Source of the DNA: Mucilaginibacter yixingensis | GTDB lineage: Bacteria > Bacteroidota > Bacteroidia > Sphingobacteriales > Sphingobacteriaceae | NCBI RefSeq assembly: GCF_041080815.1 | Contig: NZ_CP160205.1 | Span: forward strand, 496,001 to 560,000 | DNA: 64,000 bases | Reading direction: 5' to 3' | Shown here: piece by piece, positions 1 to 8,824 of the stretch | How the letters are laid out: the number at the start of each line of letters is the position of its first letter | Position numbering within the stretch: position 1 is the first letter of the stretch | The notes under the pieces: generated by a model | Databases searched by the model: none | What the model saw: the letters and a program-made list of their open reading frames with translations, nothing else | Told to the model about the DNA's origin: nothing | Translations under genes and position numbers: made by a program

Positions 1-1957
1 TGTTACCCACAGAGCCGTAGCTGACGCGCAGTTTCAGGTCTGATACCAGGTTCTGCGATTTCATAAAGTTCTCGTCCGAGATGCGCCATGCAGCCGAGGC
101 CGATGGGAAGTAGCCCCATTTATGCAATGGCCCAAACACCGAGCTGCCATCAGCCCGTAAGTTGAAGGTGGCCAAATATTTGCCCGCATAATTGTAGCTG
201 GCGCGGGAGAAGAGCGAGAAGTTATGAATAGGTACTTCTGACACCGTTGGCGGCTGCACGGTTTGGGCAAGGCTGTAATTGGCAAAAGCCTGGTCTGGCG
301 AGGTGCCGATAGGGAAGTTGCGCAGGTCAAGACCATTGGTCCAGGTGTAGGTTTGGTATAACTCGCTACCTACCAACAGGTCAATACCATGTTTAGAGCC
401 AAAGATGGATTGATTGTTATAATCAATGGTATTGGAGTTGTTGATGGTGCGGATGTTGTTGTTAGCCACCAGAATTAATGGTTGCTTACCGCCGGTAGTA
501 CGCGCGTTATAAGTAACGGTATCATCAAAAGAACGGCTGTTGGTGTTGTTATAGTCAATAGCCGCAACGGAGCGGATAGTTACGTTTTTGATGATGTTGA
601 AATTGAGGTACGCATTAAGATCAAGCACGTTGTTTGATTTTTTGCGGTACTGCTGCTGCAACTCCTTCAGTGGGTTGATGAGCGACAGGCCATTACCTGC
701 GGTAGCGGTAGCTTCGGCTGCATCATAATAATCAAGCGATTGGCCGTCTTGCTGAATAGGCACATAACGCACAATCTGGCGCAGGTTGTTGGTGCCGGCG
801 CCGCCGGCATCGGTAGTGCCCTGGCCGTCAAGCACGTTGTTATTGTAGCGTACGTTAAAACCAATTTTTAGCTTTTGGCTGGCCTGATGGTCAAACCTGA
901 AGTTGATGATGCCCCTTTTATATTCGGTGTATTGTAAAATACCCTGCTGATCGTTATAGGTACCACTTAAATTGTACTGGGTTTGCTCGGTACCGCCGTT
1001 TACGCTTATGTTGTGCGTTTGTTGTAAGGCATTACGACCGAACATCACCTTCTGCCAATCTACAAACGGGGTGTTCTGGTAACTCAGCACCTTGCTGTAT
1101 GGGTCGCTGTTGTGTACAAAGCGGGTAATGAACGTGGTATCGTTAGTAAACTTTGAGCGCTCATACTGGTACTCCACAAAGTCAAACGGTTTCATCATGT
1201 CTAGCTCTTTGGGCAGTTTCTGTATGGCAAAGCTGTTGTTGTAGTTTACAGAAGTTTTGCCGTTGGTGTTTTTACCGCCTTTGGTGGTGATAATTACCAC
1301 ACCGTTAGATCCACGCGCACCATAAATAGAGGTTGATGCAGCATCTTTCAGAACGTCAATGCTGGCTATGTCTTGCGGTGAGAGTACGCTCAGCGCGTTA
1401 TCTACCTGTACCCCGTCAACAATATAAAGGGGACTACCGCTTTGGGTAATTGAAGTACGGCCGCGGATGTAGATATCAGCAGGTGCACCCGGCTGACCGT
1501 CGGCCACGGTAACCTGCACACCGGCCAGCTTGCCTTGCAGGGCTTCGGCGGCTGAGAGGGTAGGGTTATCACGCAGGTCTTTATCGGTTACAGATGATAC
1601 CGCACCAACCAGGTCCCGGCGACGCACGGTTTGGTAACCAATGGCCACCACCTCATTAAGCAGGGTAGCATCGGGCTGCAGGCTAATATTGATTTGGCTC
1701 TGGCTGCCAACGGCTACTTCTTTGGCTTTGTAGCCCACAAATGAAAACACCAGCACCGAATGTGTGCCGGGAACCGACAGGTGATAGGTACCATCACCCC
1801 CAGTGGAGGTGGCAATGGGGGTCCCTTTAACTTTTACGCTGGCACTGGGCAGCGGCTGGCCGGTTTCGTCGGTTACTTTACCGCCAACTGTTTTGGTTTG
1901 CGCCCATGCTGAGCATAGAAAGAACAGCATGAAAAGTTGTAGTAAAACTTTTTTCAT
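1..1957 (-). CDS. SusC-like TonB-linked outer-membrane receptor (N-terminal part)
   Basis: The gene starts at the ATG ending at 1957 and leaves the window on the left, so only about 652 N-terminal residues are present; SusC proteins usually have about 1000. A signal peptide ending in SAWAQ is followed by a carboxypeptidase-D-like beta-sandwich domain (about residues 22-105; GYKAKEV, PDATLLNEVV). Next is the plug domain with the typical runs YIRGRTSI, YIVDGVQ and SIYGARGSNGVVIITTK, and then the start of the barrel. Such receptors import oligosaccharides with a SusD lipoprotein, expected just beyond the left edge. The position beside an HTCS regulator and a divergent pectinase operon suggests galacturonan oligomers as substrate (inference). 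The start is supported by the signal peptide and by an upstream promoter-like element. Confidence 0.95.
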   Translation of the reverse strand, partial: MKKVLLQLFMLFFLCSAWAQTKTVGGKVTDETGQPLPSASVKVKGTPIATSTGGDGTYHLSVPGTHSVLVFSFVGYKAKEVAVGSQSQINISLQPDATLLNEVVAIGYQTVRRRDLVGAVSSVTDKDLRDNPTLSAAEALQGKLAGVQVTVADGQPGAPADIYIRGRTSITQSGSPLYIVDGVQVDNALSVLSPQDIASIDVLKDAASTSIYGARGSNGVVIITTKGGKNTNGKTSVNYNNSFAIQKLPKELDMMKPFDFVEYQYERSKFTNDTTFITRFVHNSDPYSKVLSYQNTPFVDWQKVMFGRNALQQTHNISVNGGTEQTQYNLSGTYNDQQGILQYTEYKRGIINFRFDHQASQKLKIGFNVRYNNNVLDGQGTTDAGGAGTNNLRQIVRYVPIQQDGQSLDYYDAAEATATAGNGLSLINPLKELQQQYRKKSNNVLDLNAYLNFNIIKNVTIRSVAAIDYNNTNSRSFDDTVTYNARTTGGKQPLILVANNNIRTINNSNTIDYNNQSIFGSKHGIDLLVGSELYQTYTWTNGLDLRNFPIGTSPDQAFANYSLAQTVQPPTVSEVPIHNFSLFSRASYNYAGKYLATFNLRADGSSVFGPLHKWGYFPSASAAWRISDENFMKSQNLVSDLKLRVSYGSVGN

Positions 1958-2064
1958 AATTGTACTTGGATTTTGATCCGTACACAATTGACCCTTTGAT
2001 CAATCAATGCAGGACAGGTTATAAATAATTGGTTACCGTGCTTCTTAGAGAAATGAGCACGAAA

Positions 2065-2072
2065 CAAACATA
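2065..2072 (-). promoter_or_regulatory. Candidate -7 promoter element of the SusC gene
   Basis: Read on the minus strand this is TATGTTTG, matching the Bacteroidota -7 consensus TAnnTTTG. It lies about 108 bases upstream of the SusC start, which implies an untranslated leader of about 100 bases. No clear -33 TTTG was found at the expected spacing. That fits a promoter needing an activator bound at the adjacent repeats (2093-2133). Confidence 0.5.
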
Positions 2073-2092
2073 GACAGGAAGGGCTGCCGGGA

Positions 2093-2133
2093 GGGTTTAA
2101 AATTCGGGCAAATGGGTTTAAAATTCAGGCAAA
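2093..2133 (-). promoter_or_regulatory. Two 20-bp direct repeats, candidate HTCS operator for the SusC operon
   Basis: On the minus strand the unit TTTGCCYGAATTTTAAACCC occurs twice, at 2133-2114 and 2112-2093, with one mismatch. The period is 21 bp, two helical turns. The repeats lie between the stop of the regulator gene (2140) and the SusC promoter, with the proximal copy about 20 bases upstream of the -7 element. That is where an AraC-family activator would bind as a tandem dimer. No copy was found upstream of the divergent pectinase operon. Confidence 0.6.
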
Positions 2134-2139
2134 AACGGC

Positions 2140-5100
2140 CTACAGCTGCGTAGAGCGCGCTTCCTGACTTTTTTTGAGGTAATCTGAAGGCGTAAGCTGG
2201 TAGTAATCTTTAAAGCAGGTGCTGAAGTATTTTGCGTTGTTAAAACCTACCGAATAGGCAATTTCGGCAATGTTATGTTCGCCGGCATCCATGAGTTGGC
2301 CGGCGCGTTTCAGTCGCATTTCGCGCACAAACTCTACCGGCGGCTGGCCGGTCAGGCTTTTAAATTTGCGGTAGAAGGTGGAGCGACCCATGTTCATGGA
2401 ATCGGCCACGTTATCAATGTTAAAGTCAGGGTCGGTCATGCCTTCCTCTACCACCTGGATGATCTTTTTAAGAAACTGCTGATCCTGCGTGGTAATGGTA
2501 ATCTCGCTGGGCGACAAATCAACCTGCGTCTTTTCGCCGGTAACCAACTGTTTAAATAGCTGCCTGCGCTGTTTGATCAGGTTATCAATAGCCACCATCA
2601 AAAAATCGTTATGGAAAGGCTTGGTGATGTAATAATCGGCCCCGTATTTCAAACCCTCAATCTGGCTTTCTATAGAAAACTTGGCCGATAGAATAACCAC
2701 CGGGATGTGGCTGGTCTGCATATCGTTCTTCAACTTATCCAGCATGGTAATGCCGTCCATCTCGGGCATCATCACGTCGCTTAGGATCAGGTCGGGTAAA
2801 AGCGTTTTGGCTTTGGTCAACCCATCAAGACCGTTAACGGCTACTGCCACCCGGTAAAACTCGGCCAATTGAAAACTCAGGAATGAGCGTAATTCCTGAT
2901 GGTCTTCTACCAGCAGCACCAATGGCTTATCGCCTGAGGTGTCTGGCGCCGGAGCAGGCAGTTGCGTACTGATATCGGCAGTCAACTCATGGCGGGGCTC
3001 TGAAAACTCAGGTTCATCGGCAAAAATTACTTTGTCTGCATCAAAATGGGCGCTGCCCTGTAATAAGGTGATGGTGACGGTCAATCCACCAAGGGCGTTG
3101 TTGTGTGCGGCAATTTGTCCATGATGCAGTTCTACAAACTCTTTACACAACGCCAGGCCAATACCTGTGCCTTTGGCGTGCTTGCTATCGGTATGCTGAC
3201 CTTCATAATATAGTTCAAAAATATCCTTCAGCTGATCTTCCGGAACGCCTTTGCCTTCATCTGTAACGGCAATAGCTAACTGTCCATCGGGTTGCCCGCT
3301 GATGCGAACGGTAATGGTTTTATCCGGCGGACTAAACTTAAACGCGTTAGACAGCAGGTTGTAGATCACTATATCCAGCTTATCGGCATCTATCCAGGCG
3401 CGCTGCAGGTCGTCATCAGCAATGACTTGCAGGTTGATGCGTTTCTCGGCGGCGGCATCATTAAAATATTCGCTTATCTTTTTTACAAAGGCCTTGATAT
3501 CCACTTGCGAGATATGCAGCACGGCCTTGCCGCTCTGTACCTTGCGCAGGTCAAGCAGCTGGTTAATAAAGTAAACCATGCGCCGCGCATTTTTGCGCAC
3601 CACCTGGATGTGGGCCGATGCCTCGTTAGATAATCGCTCTTTCTTAAAAATTTCCTCGATAGGGTTGAGGATGAGCGTCAACGGGGTGCGCAACTCGTGC
3701 GAAACATTGGTGAAGAAGTTCATCTTCAGGTCGGCCAGTTTTTTCTCTACAGCTACCCGTTGGCGCAGGCGCAACATGGTAAAGGCAATACGGCGTGCTA
3801 TCTCGCCCGCTATGATCAGGATGATGAGGTAGCAAAGATAAGCCCACCAAGTTTTCCACCAGGGTGGGGTAATGTGGATGGACAAGCTTTTGTAAGGCTC
3901 TGTGGTATACAAACCCGTGTTTACGCATTTGACCTCCAGCTCATAATTGCCCGGTGGCAAGTTGGTGTAAACCACCCGGCGCAGGCCTTTGTTAATGTGC
4001 CAGCTATCGTCAAAATTGCGCAGGCGATACGCATATTCCAGCCGGTCATTAGAGCGGAAATCCAGCGTGGCAAAATCAAGGCCAACAATGTTCTGGTTAT
4101 ACTTTAGGTTGATGCTGCTGGTTTCATTAATATTGTTTTGAAGGATATGGGTAGCATCGCCCGCGGCAATATCAGCATTGTTTACCTGTAAGTTGGTAAA
4201 CACCATTTTGGCAGCAATTTTTGGCGCCGCCAGCTGCACAGGGTTAAAATAAGTAAACCCGTTAATGCAGCCAAAAGCCAACCACCCGTTAGCCAGCAGG
4301 GTAACAGAAGCTTCGGAAAAACCCGAACCCGGAAGCCCGTCAACCGAGTCATAGTTTTTAAACTTGCCGGTGGATGGGGTAAAGCAGCTCAGGCCATTTT
4401 CGGTAGCCAGCCACAGGCGACTTTGCTGATCTTCAATACAGCTCAAAACATAATCGTTAGACAAGCCGCTGGCCGTTATGAATATCTTGAATTTTAATGA
4501 TTTTGATGGATCATCGCCAATGGCCTCATTCAATCCGCCGCCGGCGGTGGCAATCCACATGCGGCCGCTTTTGGCTTGGTAAATGTATTGCACATCGTTA
4601 TTGCCCAGGCTCTCCAAATTACCGGGCACCCTGGTGTAGGCAGTAAACCGCAGTTGATCTAATGCTTTAGGGATGGGCTGGGTAACCAGCAGGCCATCGG
4701 TAGTTGCAATCCATAGCCGCCCGGCGCGGTCTTCCTGCAGGTGCCGTATTTTTCTAAAGGTTGATCTTGGATAGTTTTTAAACGTGTTGGCATCATTCAA
4801 AAAAACTGGCTTTCCGTTACGGGTAACCAACAAGTTCAGGCCATTCTCATAGGTGGCTACCCAAATCCTTTTGGCGCTGTCTTCAAATACATCATAAATG
4901 ATATTACTGTTCAGGCTGTACGGATCATTTTTATCCTGTTCAAAGTGGGTTAATCTATACGTGGTTTGGCCGGCATCAACCGGTTCGGCTTTATAAAGAC
5001 CTTTGCCTTTGGTGCCCAACCACATGTTGCCCTGCGTGTCTTGAATAATTTTGTAGATCACTCCCAGACCATCAGCCGGTAAATTATTGTAAGTGATTTT

Positions 5101-6540
5101 TTGCTCAATGCCCGATTTATAGACAAATAGACTGCCCGATCTTGACGCCGCCCACACCCGGCCGAGCCGATCGCTACCAATGCCCCTGATCTCGTTATCC
5201 CACCGGATGGTACTATGTGGCGCCACCAGTTGATGACGAAAGTTATCGGGTTCTACCACCACCTTATCCAACCCCTTATCATCCGGACTAAACCACAGGA
5301 TGCCCGATGGGTCTGCGTACGCACAAATTACAATGTTTGAAAAACGCTTGTCGCTGGTGCCCGGCTTGTTGTAAAAATATTCAACGCTGTCTTTTTCGGC
5401 GTTGTAATAGCCAAAGCCGCCGTTTTCCATGCTCACCCACAGCAATCCGTTTTTATCCTCGGTTAGCCTGAAAAAGTGGGAGGCATTTTTATAATCGGCA
5501 TCAATAACCTGCTCAAAATATTTAAAGGCACGCTTTGCGGGATCGAACTTTAAGATGCCTTTGTTTTCGGGTGCTATCCACAGCAGGCCCCTCCGGTCTT
5601 CATACATGGCACGTAGTGAGCCTGGTCTGGGGCTTTTAAAACTGCTCACTTGCATGGTGTTGCGATCAACAGCCACCAGTTCGCCGCTTTGAGTTGTCAG
5701 GTAAATGTTGTTGTTGTGCTGTGCTTCAAAAATCCGGTTTACAGATGATTTAGCTGCCTTTACTCGGGTAAACAACTTGGTTGTTTTATCAAGGCAAAAA
5801 AGATCGCCCGTGGCCGATGCCATCCAGGTTTTATATTGCGTGCCTGCTATGGCAGTTATAGTTTGTCCCGGCGGACCGTGTAGTGTGGCGTCCACCTCAA
5901 CTTTTTGCCCGTTTCTGCGCAGGCAGCATACCCCGGCGGTAGTACTCAGCCAAACATTGGCATCGTGGTCCTCATAAAAATAGGTCATCTCGTTTGATGG
6001 CAAGCGATAGGCTGGCGCTGAAGTTGTAGCGAACCAGATATAATGAGGATGAGGAGCGTCAGGATCGGGGATAAGATAGATGCCGTTGTCGGCAGTGGTT
6101 AGCCAGATCTGCCCGGTATGACTGAGGAAAATCCTGCTAAAAGAAACAGCAACGTTGGTTCCCGGCTTTTTAATATCTATCGCCAGAAACTGTTCTTTGG
6201 CTTTATCAAAACGGTAGATGCGATTATCATAGGGCCGTAGCCACAGGTAGCCCTGTTTGTCTTCCACCATTTCCTGGATGCGGTCGTTCTGCAGGCTGGA
6301 GGTGTCGCCAGGTCTTGATTTGTAGACAATGAAGTTATGTCCGTCAAACCTGTTCAATCCGTTCCAGGTGCCAAACCACATAAAGCCATCGCGGTCTTTG
6401 AGCATGCAGTTGATACGGTTGTGCGAAAGCCCGTCTTCGGCAGAGTAATGCACAATCTTGCATTTGAGCTGCGCATAAACCGGCACCCAAAACAATAGAC
6501 ATAATAATAGACCGTGAATAACTTTAGCAGGCCTTAACAT
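2140..6540 (-). CDS. Hybrid two-component system regulator (HTCS) of the pectin locus
   Basis: This is a single-protein sensor and regulator of about 1466 residues. In order it has a signal peptide/anchor, many periplasmic beta-propeller repeats (motifs such as DRDGFMWFGTWNGLNRFDG, about residues 35-780), a Y_Y_Y domain (NLPPGNYELEV), and a membrane segment near 890. These are followed by a histidine kinase phosphoacceptor (FFTNVSHELRTP, about 940), an ATPase domain (NLLSNAFKF, GTGIGLALCKEF), a receiver (VEDHQELR, LSDVMMPEMDG, about 1205-1320) and a C-terminal AraC helix-turn-helix (FYRKFKSLTGQ, IAEIAYSVGF). In this family the periplasmic domain binds an oligosaccharide and the AraC domain switches on the locus. 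The start at 6540 is preferred over one at 6582 because it begins the signal sequence and lies downstream of a promoter-like element at 6561-6568. Confidence 0.95.
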   Translation of the reverse strand: MLRPAKVIHGLLLCLLFWVPVYAQLKCKIVHYSAEDGLSHNRINCMLKDRDGFMWFGTWNGLNRFDGHNFIVYKSRPGDTSSLQNDRIQEMVEDKQGYLWLRPYDNRIYRFDKAKEQFLAIDIKKPGTNVAVSFSRIFLSHTGQIWLTTADNGIYLIPDPDAPHPHYIWFATTSAPAYRLPSNEMTYFYEDHDANVWLSTTAGVCCLRRNGQKVEVDATLHGPPGQTITAIAGTQYKTWMASATGDLFCLDKTTKLFTRVKAAKSSVNRIFEAQHNNNIYLTTQSGELVAVDRNTMQVSSFKSPRPGSLRAMYEDRRGLLWIAPENKGILKFDPAKRAFKYFEQVIDADYKNASHFFRLTEDKNGLLWVSMENGGFGYYNAEKDSVEYFYNKPGTSDKRFSNIVICAYADPSGILWFSPDDKGLDKVVVEPDNFRHQLVAPHSTIRWDNEIRGIGSDRLGRVWAASRSGSLFVYKSGIEQKITYNNLPADGLGVIYKIIQDTQGNMWLGTKGKGLYKAEPVDAGQTTYRLTHFEQDKNDPYSLNSNIIYDVFEDSAKRIWVATYENGLNLLVTRNGKPVFLNDANTFKNYPRSTFRKIRHLQEDRAGRLWIATTDGLLVTQPIPKALDQLRFTAYTRVPGNLESLGNNDVQYIYQAKSGRMWIATAGGGLNEAIGDDPSKSLKFKIFITASGLSNDYVLSCIEDQQSRLWLATENGLSCFTPSTGKFKNYDSVDGLPGSGFSEASVTLLANGWLAFGCINGFTYFNPVQLAAPKIAAKMVFTNLQVNNADIAAGDATHILQNNINETSSINLKYNQNIVGLDFATLDFRSNDRLEYAYRLRNFDDSWHINKGLRRVVYTNLPPGNYELEVKCVNTGLYTTEPYKSLSIHITPPWWKTWWAYLCYLIILIIAGEIARRIAFTMLRLRQRVAVEKKLADLKMNFFTNVSHELRTPLTLILNPIEEIFKKERLSNEASAHIQVVRKNARRMVYFINQLLDLRKVQSGKAVLHISQVDIKAFVKKISEYFNDAAAEKRINLQVIADDDLQRAWIDADKLDIVIYNLLSNAFKFSPPDKTITVRISGQPDGQLAIAVTDEGKGVPEDQLKDIFELYYEGQHTDSKHAKGTGIGLALCKEFVELHHGQIAAHNNALGGLTVTITLLQGSAHFDADKVIFADEPEFSEPRHELTADISTQLPAPAPDTSGDKPLVLLVEDHQELRSFLSFQLAEFYRVAVAVNGLDGLTKAKTLLPDLILSDVMMPEMDGITMLDKLKNDMQTSHIPVVILSAKFSIESQIEGLKYGADYYITKPFHNDFLMVAIDNLIKQRRQLFKQLVTGEKTQVDLSPSEITITTQDQQFLKKIIQVVEEGMTDPDFNIDNVADSMNMGRSTFYRKFKSLTGQPPVEFVREMRLKRAGQLMDAGEHNIAEIAYSVGFNNAKYFSTCFKDYYQLTPSDYLKKSQEARSTQL

Positions 6541-6560
6541 TGGTTTATAAAAGACAGGAC

Positions 6561-6568
6561 CAAATATA
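6561..6568 (-). promoter_or_regulatory. Candidate -7 promoter element of the HTCS gene
   Basis: The minus-strand sequence TATATTTG fits the Bacteroidota -7 consensus TAnnTTTG. It is about 20 bases upstream of the ATG at 6540, giving a short leader and arguing against translation starting further upstream. The same octamer lies at a similar distance from the AAA ATPase gene at 40478. No convincing -33 partner was seen. Confidence 0.4.
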
Positions 6569-6661
6569 AATGCTTTTACCAATAAGCAGCCAGATTAACA
6601 ACGTATTTACCAGAGTTGTACGAAGTATAATTTTAATGTTACAAAGGCGATGAATAGGTAA

Positions 6662-6720
6662 TTTTTGGACCTTTTTGACCAAATTACTTACCTCAAGAAT
6701 AAATAGACCGCTTAGGTTTG
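6662..6720 (+). promoter_or_regulatory. Candidate promoter region of the pectinase operon
   Basis: TAGGTTTG at 6713-6720 fits the -7 consensus TAnnTTTG and would give a leader of about 120 bases before the start at 6848. Upstream, TTTTTGGACC and TTTTTGACC lie in tandem at 6662-6680, about one helical turn apart. They are embedded in an imperfect inverted repeat (AGGTAATTTTTGG / CCAAATTACTTACCT). The element sits 40-60 bases upstream of the predicted start site, where an activator could bind. It does not resemble the repeat at the SusC promoter. Confidence 0.35.
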
Positions 6721-6847
6721 TGCTGTACAACGGCAGACCAGGACGGCTGCATCATTAGCCAATTATAAAGCATAACCAACCATCGGCAATTCATCGGCAT
6801 TGGCCGTGTTGCGATTAGTATTCTTGAAAGTATAAACCATAAAACCA

Positions 6848-7834
6848 ATGAGTAATTGTAAGCAATTTATTAAGTGTGGCAAGTGGCTGTTTGCTGTTTG
6901 TTTTGGGCTGATAATTGGCCTGGCACAAACGGCCATAGCCAAAAGCAAAATTGTGGTGGCCCAGGATGGCAGCGGCGATTATAAAACCGTACAAGAAGCC
7001 CTTAACGCAGTACCCGACAACTCCGCCACCGAAACCCAGATATTGGTTAAACCCGGCATTTACAAAGAACGCGTAGTATTAGAGGCCAATAAAAACAACG
7101 TAACCATGATTGGCGAAGATGCTCTACATACCGTTATTACCTATGATAATTATGCCTTGCGGCTAGACTCTGCCGGTAAACAGTTAGGCACATCGCGCAC
7201 GGCCAGTTTTTATGTTTATGGCAACAACTTCACCGCCAAGAACATCACTTTTGAAAACTCTGCCGGGCCGAAAGGGCAGGCACTGGCTATTTATGTTAAG
7301 GGGGATAAAGCCGGCTTTTATAACTGCCGTTTCCTGGGTTTTCAGGATACCATTTATACCCACGGACTGGGTAGCCGCCAGTACTACAAGAACTGCTATA
7401 TAGACGGTGCGGTCGATTTTATTTTCGGTGCAGCTACCGCGCTGTTTGAAGATTGCCACATCTTTTGTAAAAAAGGCGGCCTGTACATAACGGCTGCATC
7501 AACCCTGGACACTACCCGCTACGGCTACGTTTTTATGCACTGCAAAATTGATGGCGATGCGCAAGAAAATACCTATGCGCTGGGCAGGCCCTGGCGCCCT
7601 AATGCCAAAGTGGCTTACCTGTACTGCAATTTAGGCAACGTGATTAGCGGCGATGGCTGGGACAACTGGCGTAATGCTGAAAACGAGAAAACAGCCTACT
7701 ATGCCGAGTACAAAAATACGGGTCCGGGTTACAAGCCCGCAGAGCGCGTAAAATGGTCGCACCAACTAACAGACGACGAAGCCAAACAATATAAAAAAGA
7801 CCTTATTCTTGGTGACTGGAAACCTAACTTTTAA
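6848..7834 (+). CDS. Pectin methylesterase (CE8), secreted, first of a tandem pair
   Basis: The 328-residue protein removes methyl esters from homogalacturonan, making it accessible to polygalacturonase. A signal peptide covers about residues 1-30. The family motifs appear in order: GIYKERV (about 69), GQALAI (about 143), QDTIYTH (about 166), DFIFGAA (about 190) and LGRPWRP (about 244). The two catalytic aspartates (in QDT and DFIFG) and the arginine of LGRPW are all present. It is the first gene of the operon running to 11939, divergent from the HTCS regulator. The next gene, six bases downstream, is a diverged paralogue. Confidence 0.95.
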   Translation: MSNCKQFIKCGKWLFAVCFGLIIGLAQTAIAKSKIVVAQDGSGDYKTVQEALNAVPDNSATETQILVKPGIYKERVVLEANKNNVTMIGEDALHTVITYDNYALRLDSAGKQLGTSRTASFYVYGNNFTAKNITFENSAGPKGQALAIYVKGDKAGFYNCRFLGFQDTIYTHGLGSRQYYKNCYIDGAVDFIFGAATALFEDCHIFCKKGGLYITAASTLDTTRYGYVFMHCKIDGDAQENTYALGRPWRPNAKVAYLYCNLGNVISGDGWDNWRNAENEKTAYYAEYKNTGPGYKPAERVKWSHQLTDDEAKQYKKDLILGDWKPNF

Positions 7835-7840
7835 ACCCTT

Positions 7841-8815
7841 ATGAAGCATTTTATAGCCCTTTTAGCTGCCTGTACCATAGCCGTTGGCAGCTTTGCCCAA
7901 AGCAAAAAAGTTACCGTAGCTGCTGATGGCAGCGGCGATGTGAAAACCGTTCAGGCAGCATTAGATCTGGTACCCATGAACAATAAAGCACCGTTTAATA
8001 TCTACATTAAAAATGGCACCTATCATGAGAAACTGCGCCTGGACAGCGGTAAAAATTTTGTGCACATGGTGGGGCAATCTAAAGAAGGCGTGATACTGAC
8101 GTATGAGGATCATCCCGGAATGACCAATGCCCAGGGCAGACCTGTTAATACCCAAAACTCAGAAAGCTTTTTAATTGCCGGGGATGACTTCACGGCCGAG
8201 AAGATCACTTTCCGTAACGATGCCGGTTTTTCTGCCGGGCAGGCCGTAGCTGTTCAGAGCCGCGGCGACCGGATGGTTTTCAGCGATTGCCAGTTTATAG
8301 GTAACCAGGATATCCTTTTCCTGAATAGCGAGCGCAGCAGGCAATATTTTACCCATTGCTACATTGAAGGTACTACCGATTTTATTTTTGGCGCAGCCAC
8401 GGCATGGTTTGAGCAATGCCATATCGAGAGTAAAAAGAACTCGCACGTTACTGCGGCATCAACACCGCAGAGCCATCCTTTTGGCTATGTGTTTAACGAG
8501 TGTAAGCTGACTGCAAAAGACACTTCATTGCATAGGGTGTCATTGGGTCGCCCATGGCGCCCTTATGCCTGCGTGGCTTATCTGCATTGCGAAATTGGTG
8601 CCCACATTATGCCCGAAGGCTTTGCCAACTGGAACAATACCGAAAGCTATAAAACAGCACGATACAGCGAGTACAAAGATTACGGTCCGGGCGCTAATCC
8701 CGAAGGCCGCGTAAAATGGGCGCACCAATTAACCGATGAGGAAGCCAAGACTTACACTGTAAAAAATGTATTGGCAGGAAAAGATAACTGGAACCCGCTT
8801 AAGCAAATTAAATAA
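7841..8815 (+). CDS. Pectin methylesterase (CE8), secreted, second of the tandem pair
   Basis: The 324-residue paralogue of the preceding gene has a signal peptide (cleavage near SFAQS) and the motifs GTYHEKL, GQAVAV, QDILFL, DFIFGAA and LGRPWRP. The usual QDT is QDI here, but the catalytic aspartate is kept, so activity is still expected. The pair probably differs in preferred methylation pattern or product length (inference). It is translated from the same message as its neighbours, with six bases before it and nine after it. Confidence 0.94.
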   Translation: MKHFIALLAACTIAVGSFAQSKKVTVAADGSGDVKTVQAALDLVPMNNKAPFNIYIKNGTYHEKLRLDSGKNFVHMVGQSKEGVILTYEDHPGMTNAQGRPVNTQNSESFLIAGDDFTAEKITFRNDAGFSAGQAVAVQSRGDRMVFSDCQFIGNQDILFLNSERSRQYFTHCYIEGTTDFIFGAATAWFEQCHIESKKNSHVTAASTPQSHPFGYVFNECKLTAKDTSLHRVSLGRPWRPYACVAYLHCEIGAHIMPEGFANWNNTESYKTARYSEYKDYGPGANPEGRVKWAHQLTDEEAKTYTVKNVLAGKDNWNPLKQIK

Positions 8816-8824
8816 CCCCTAATA

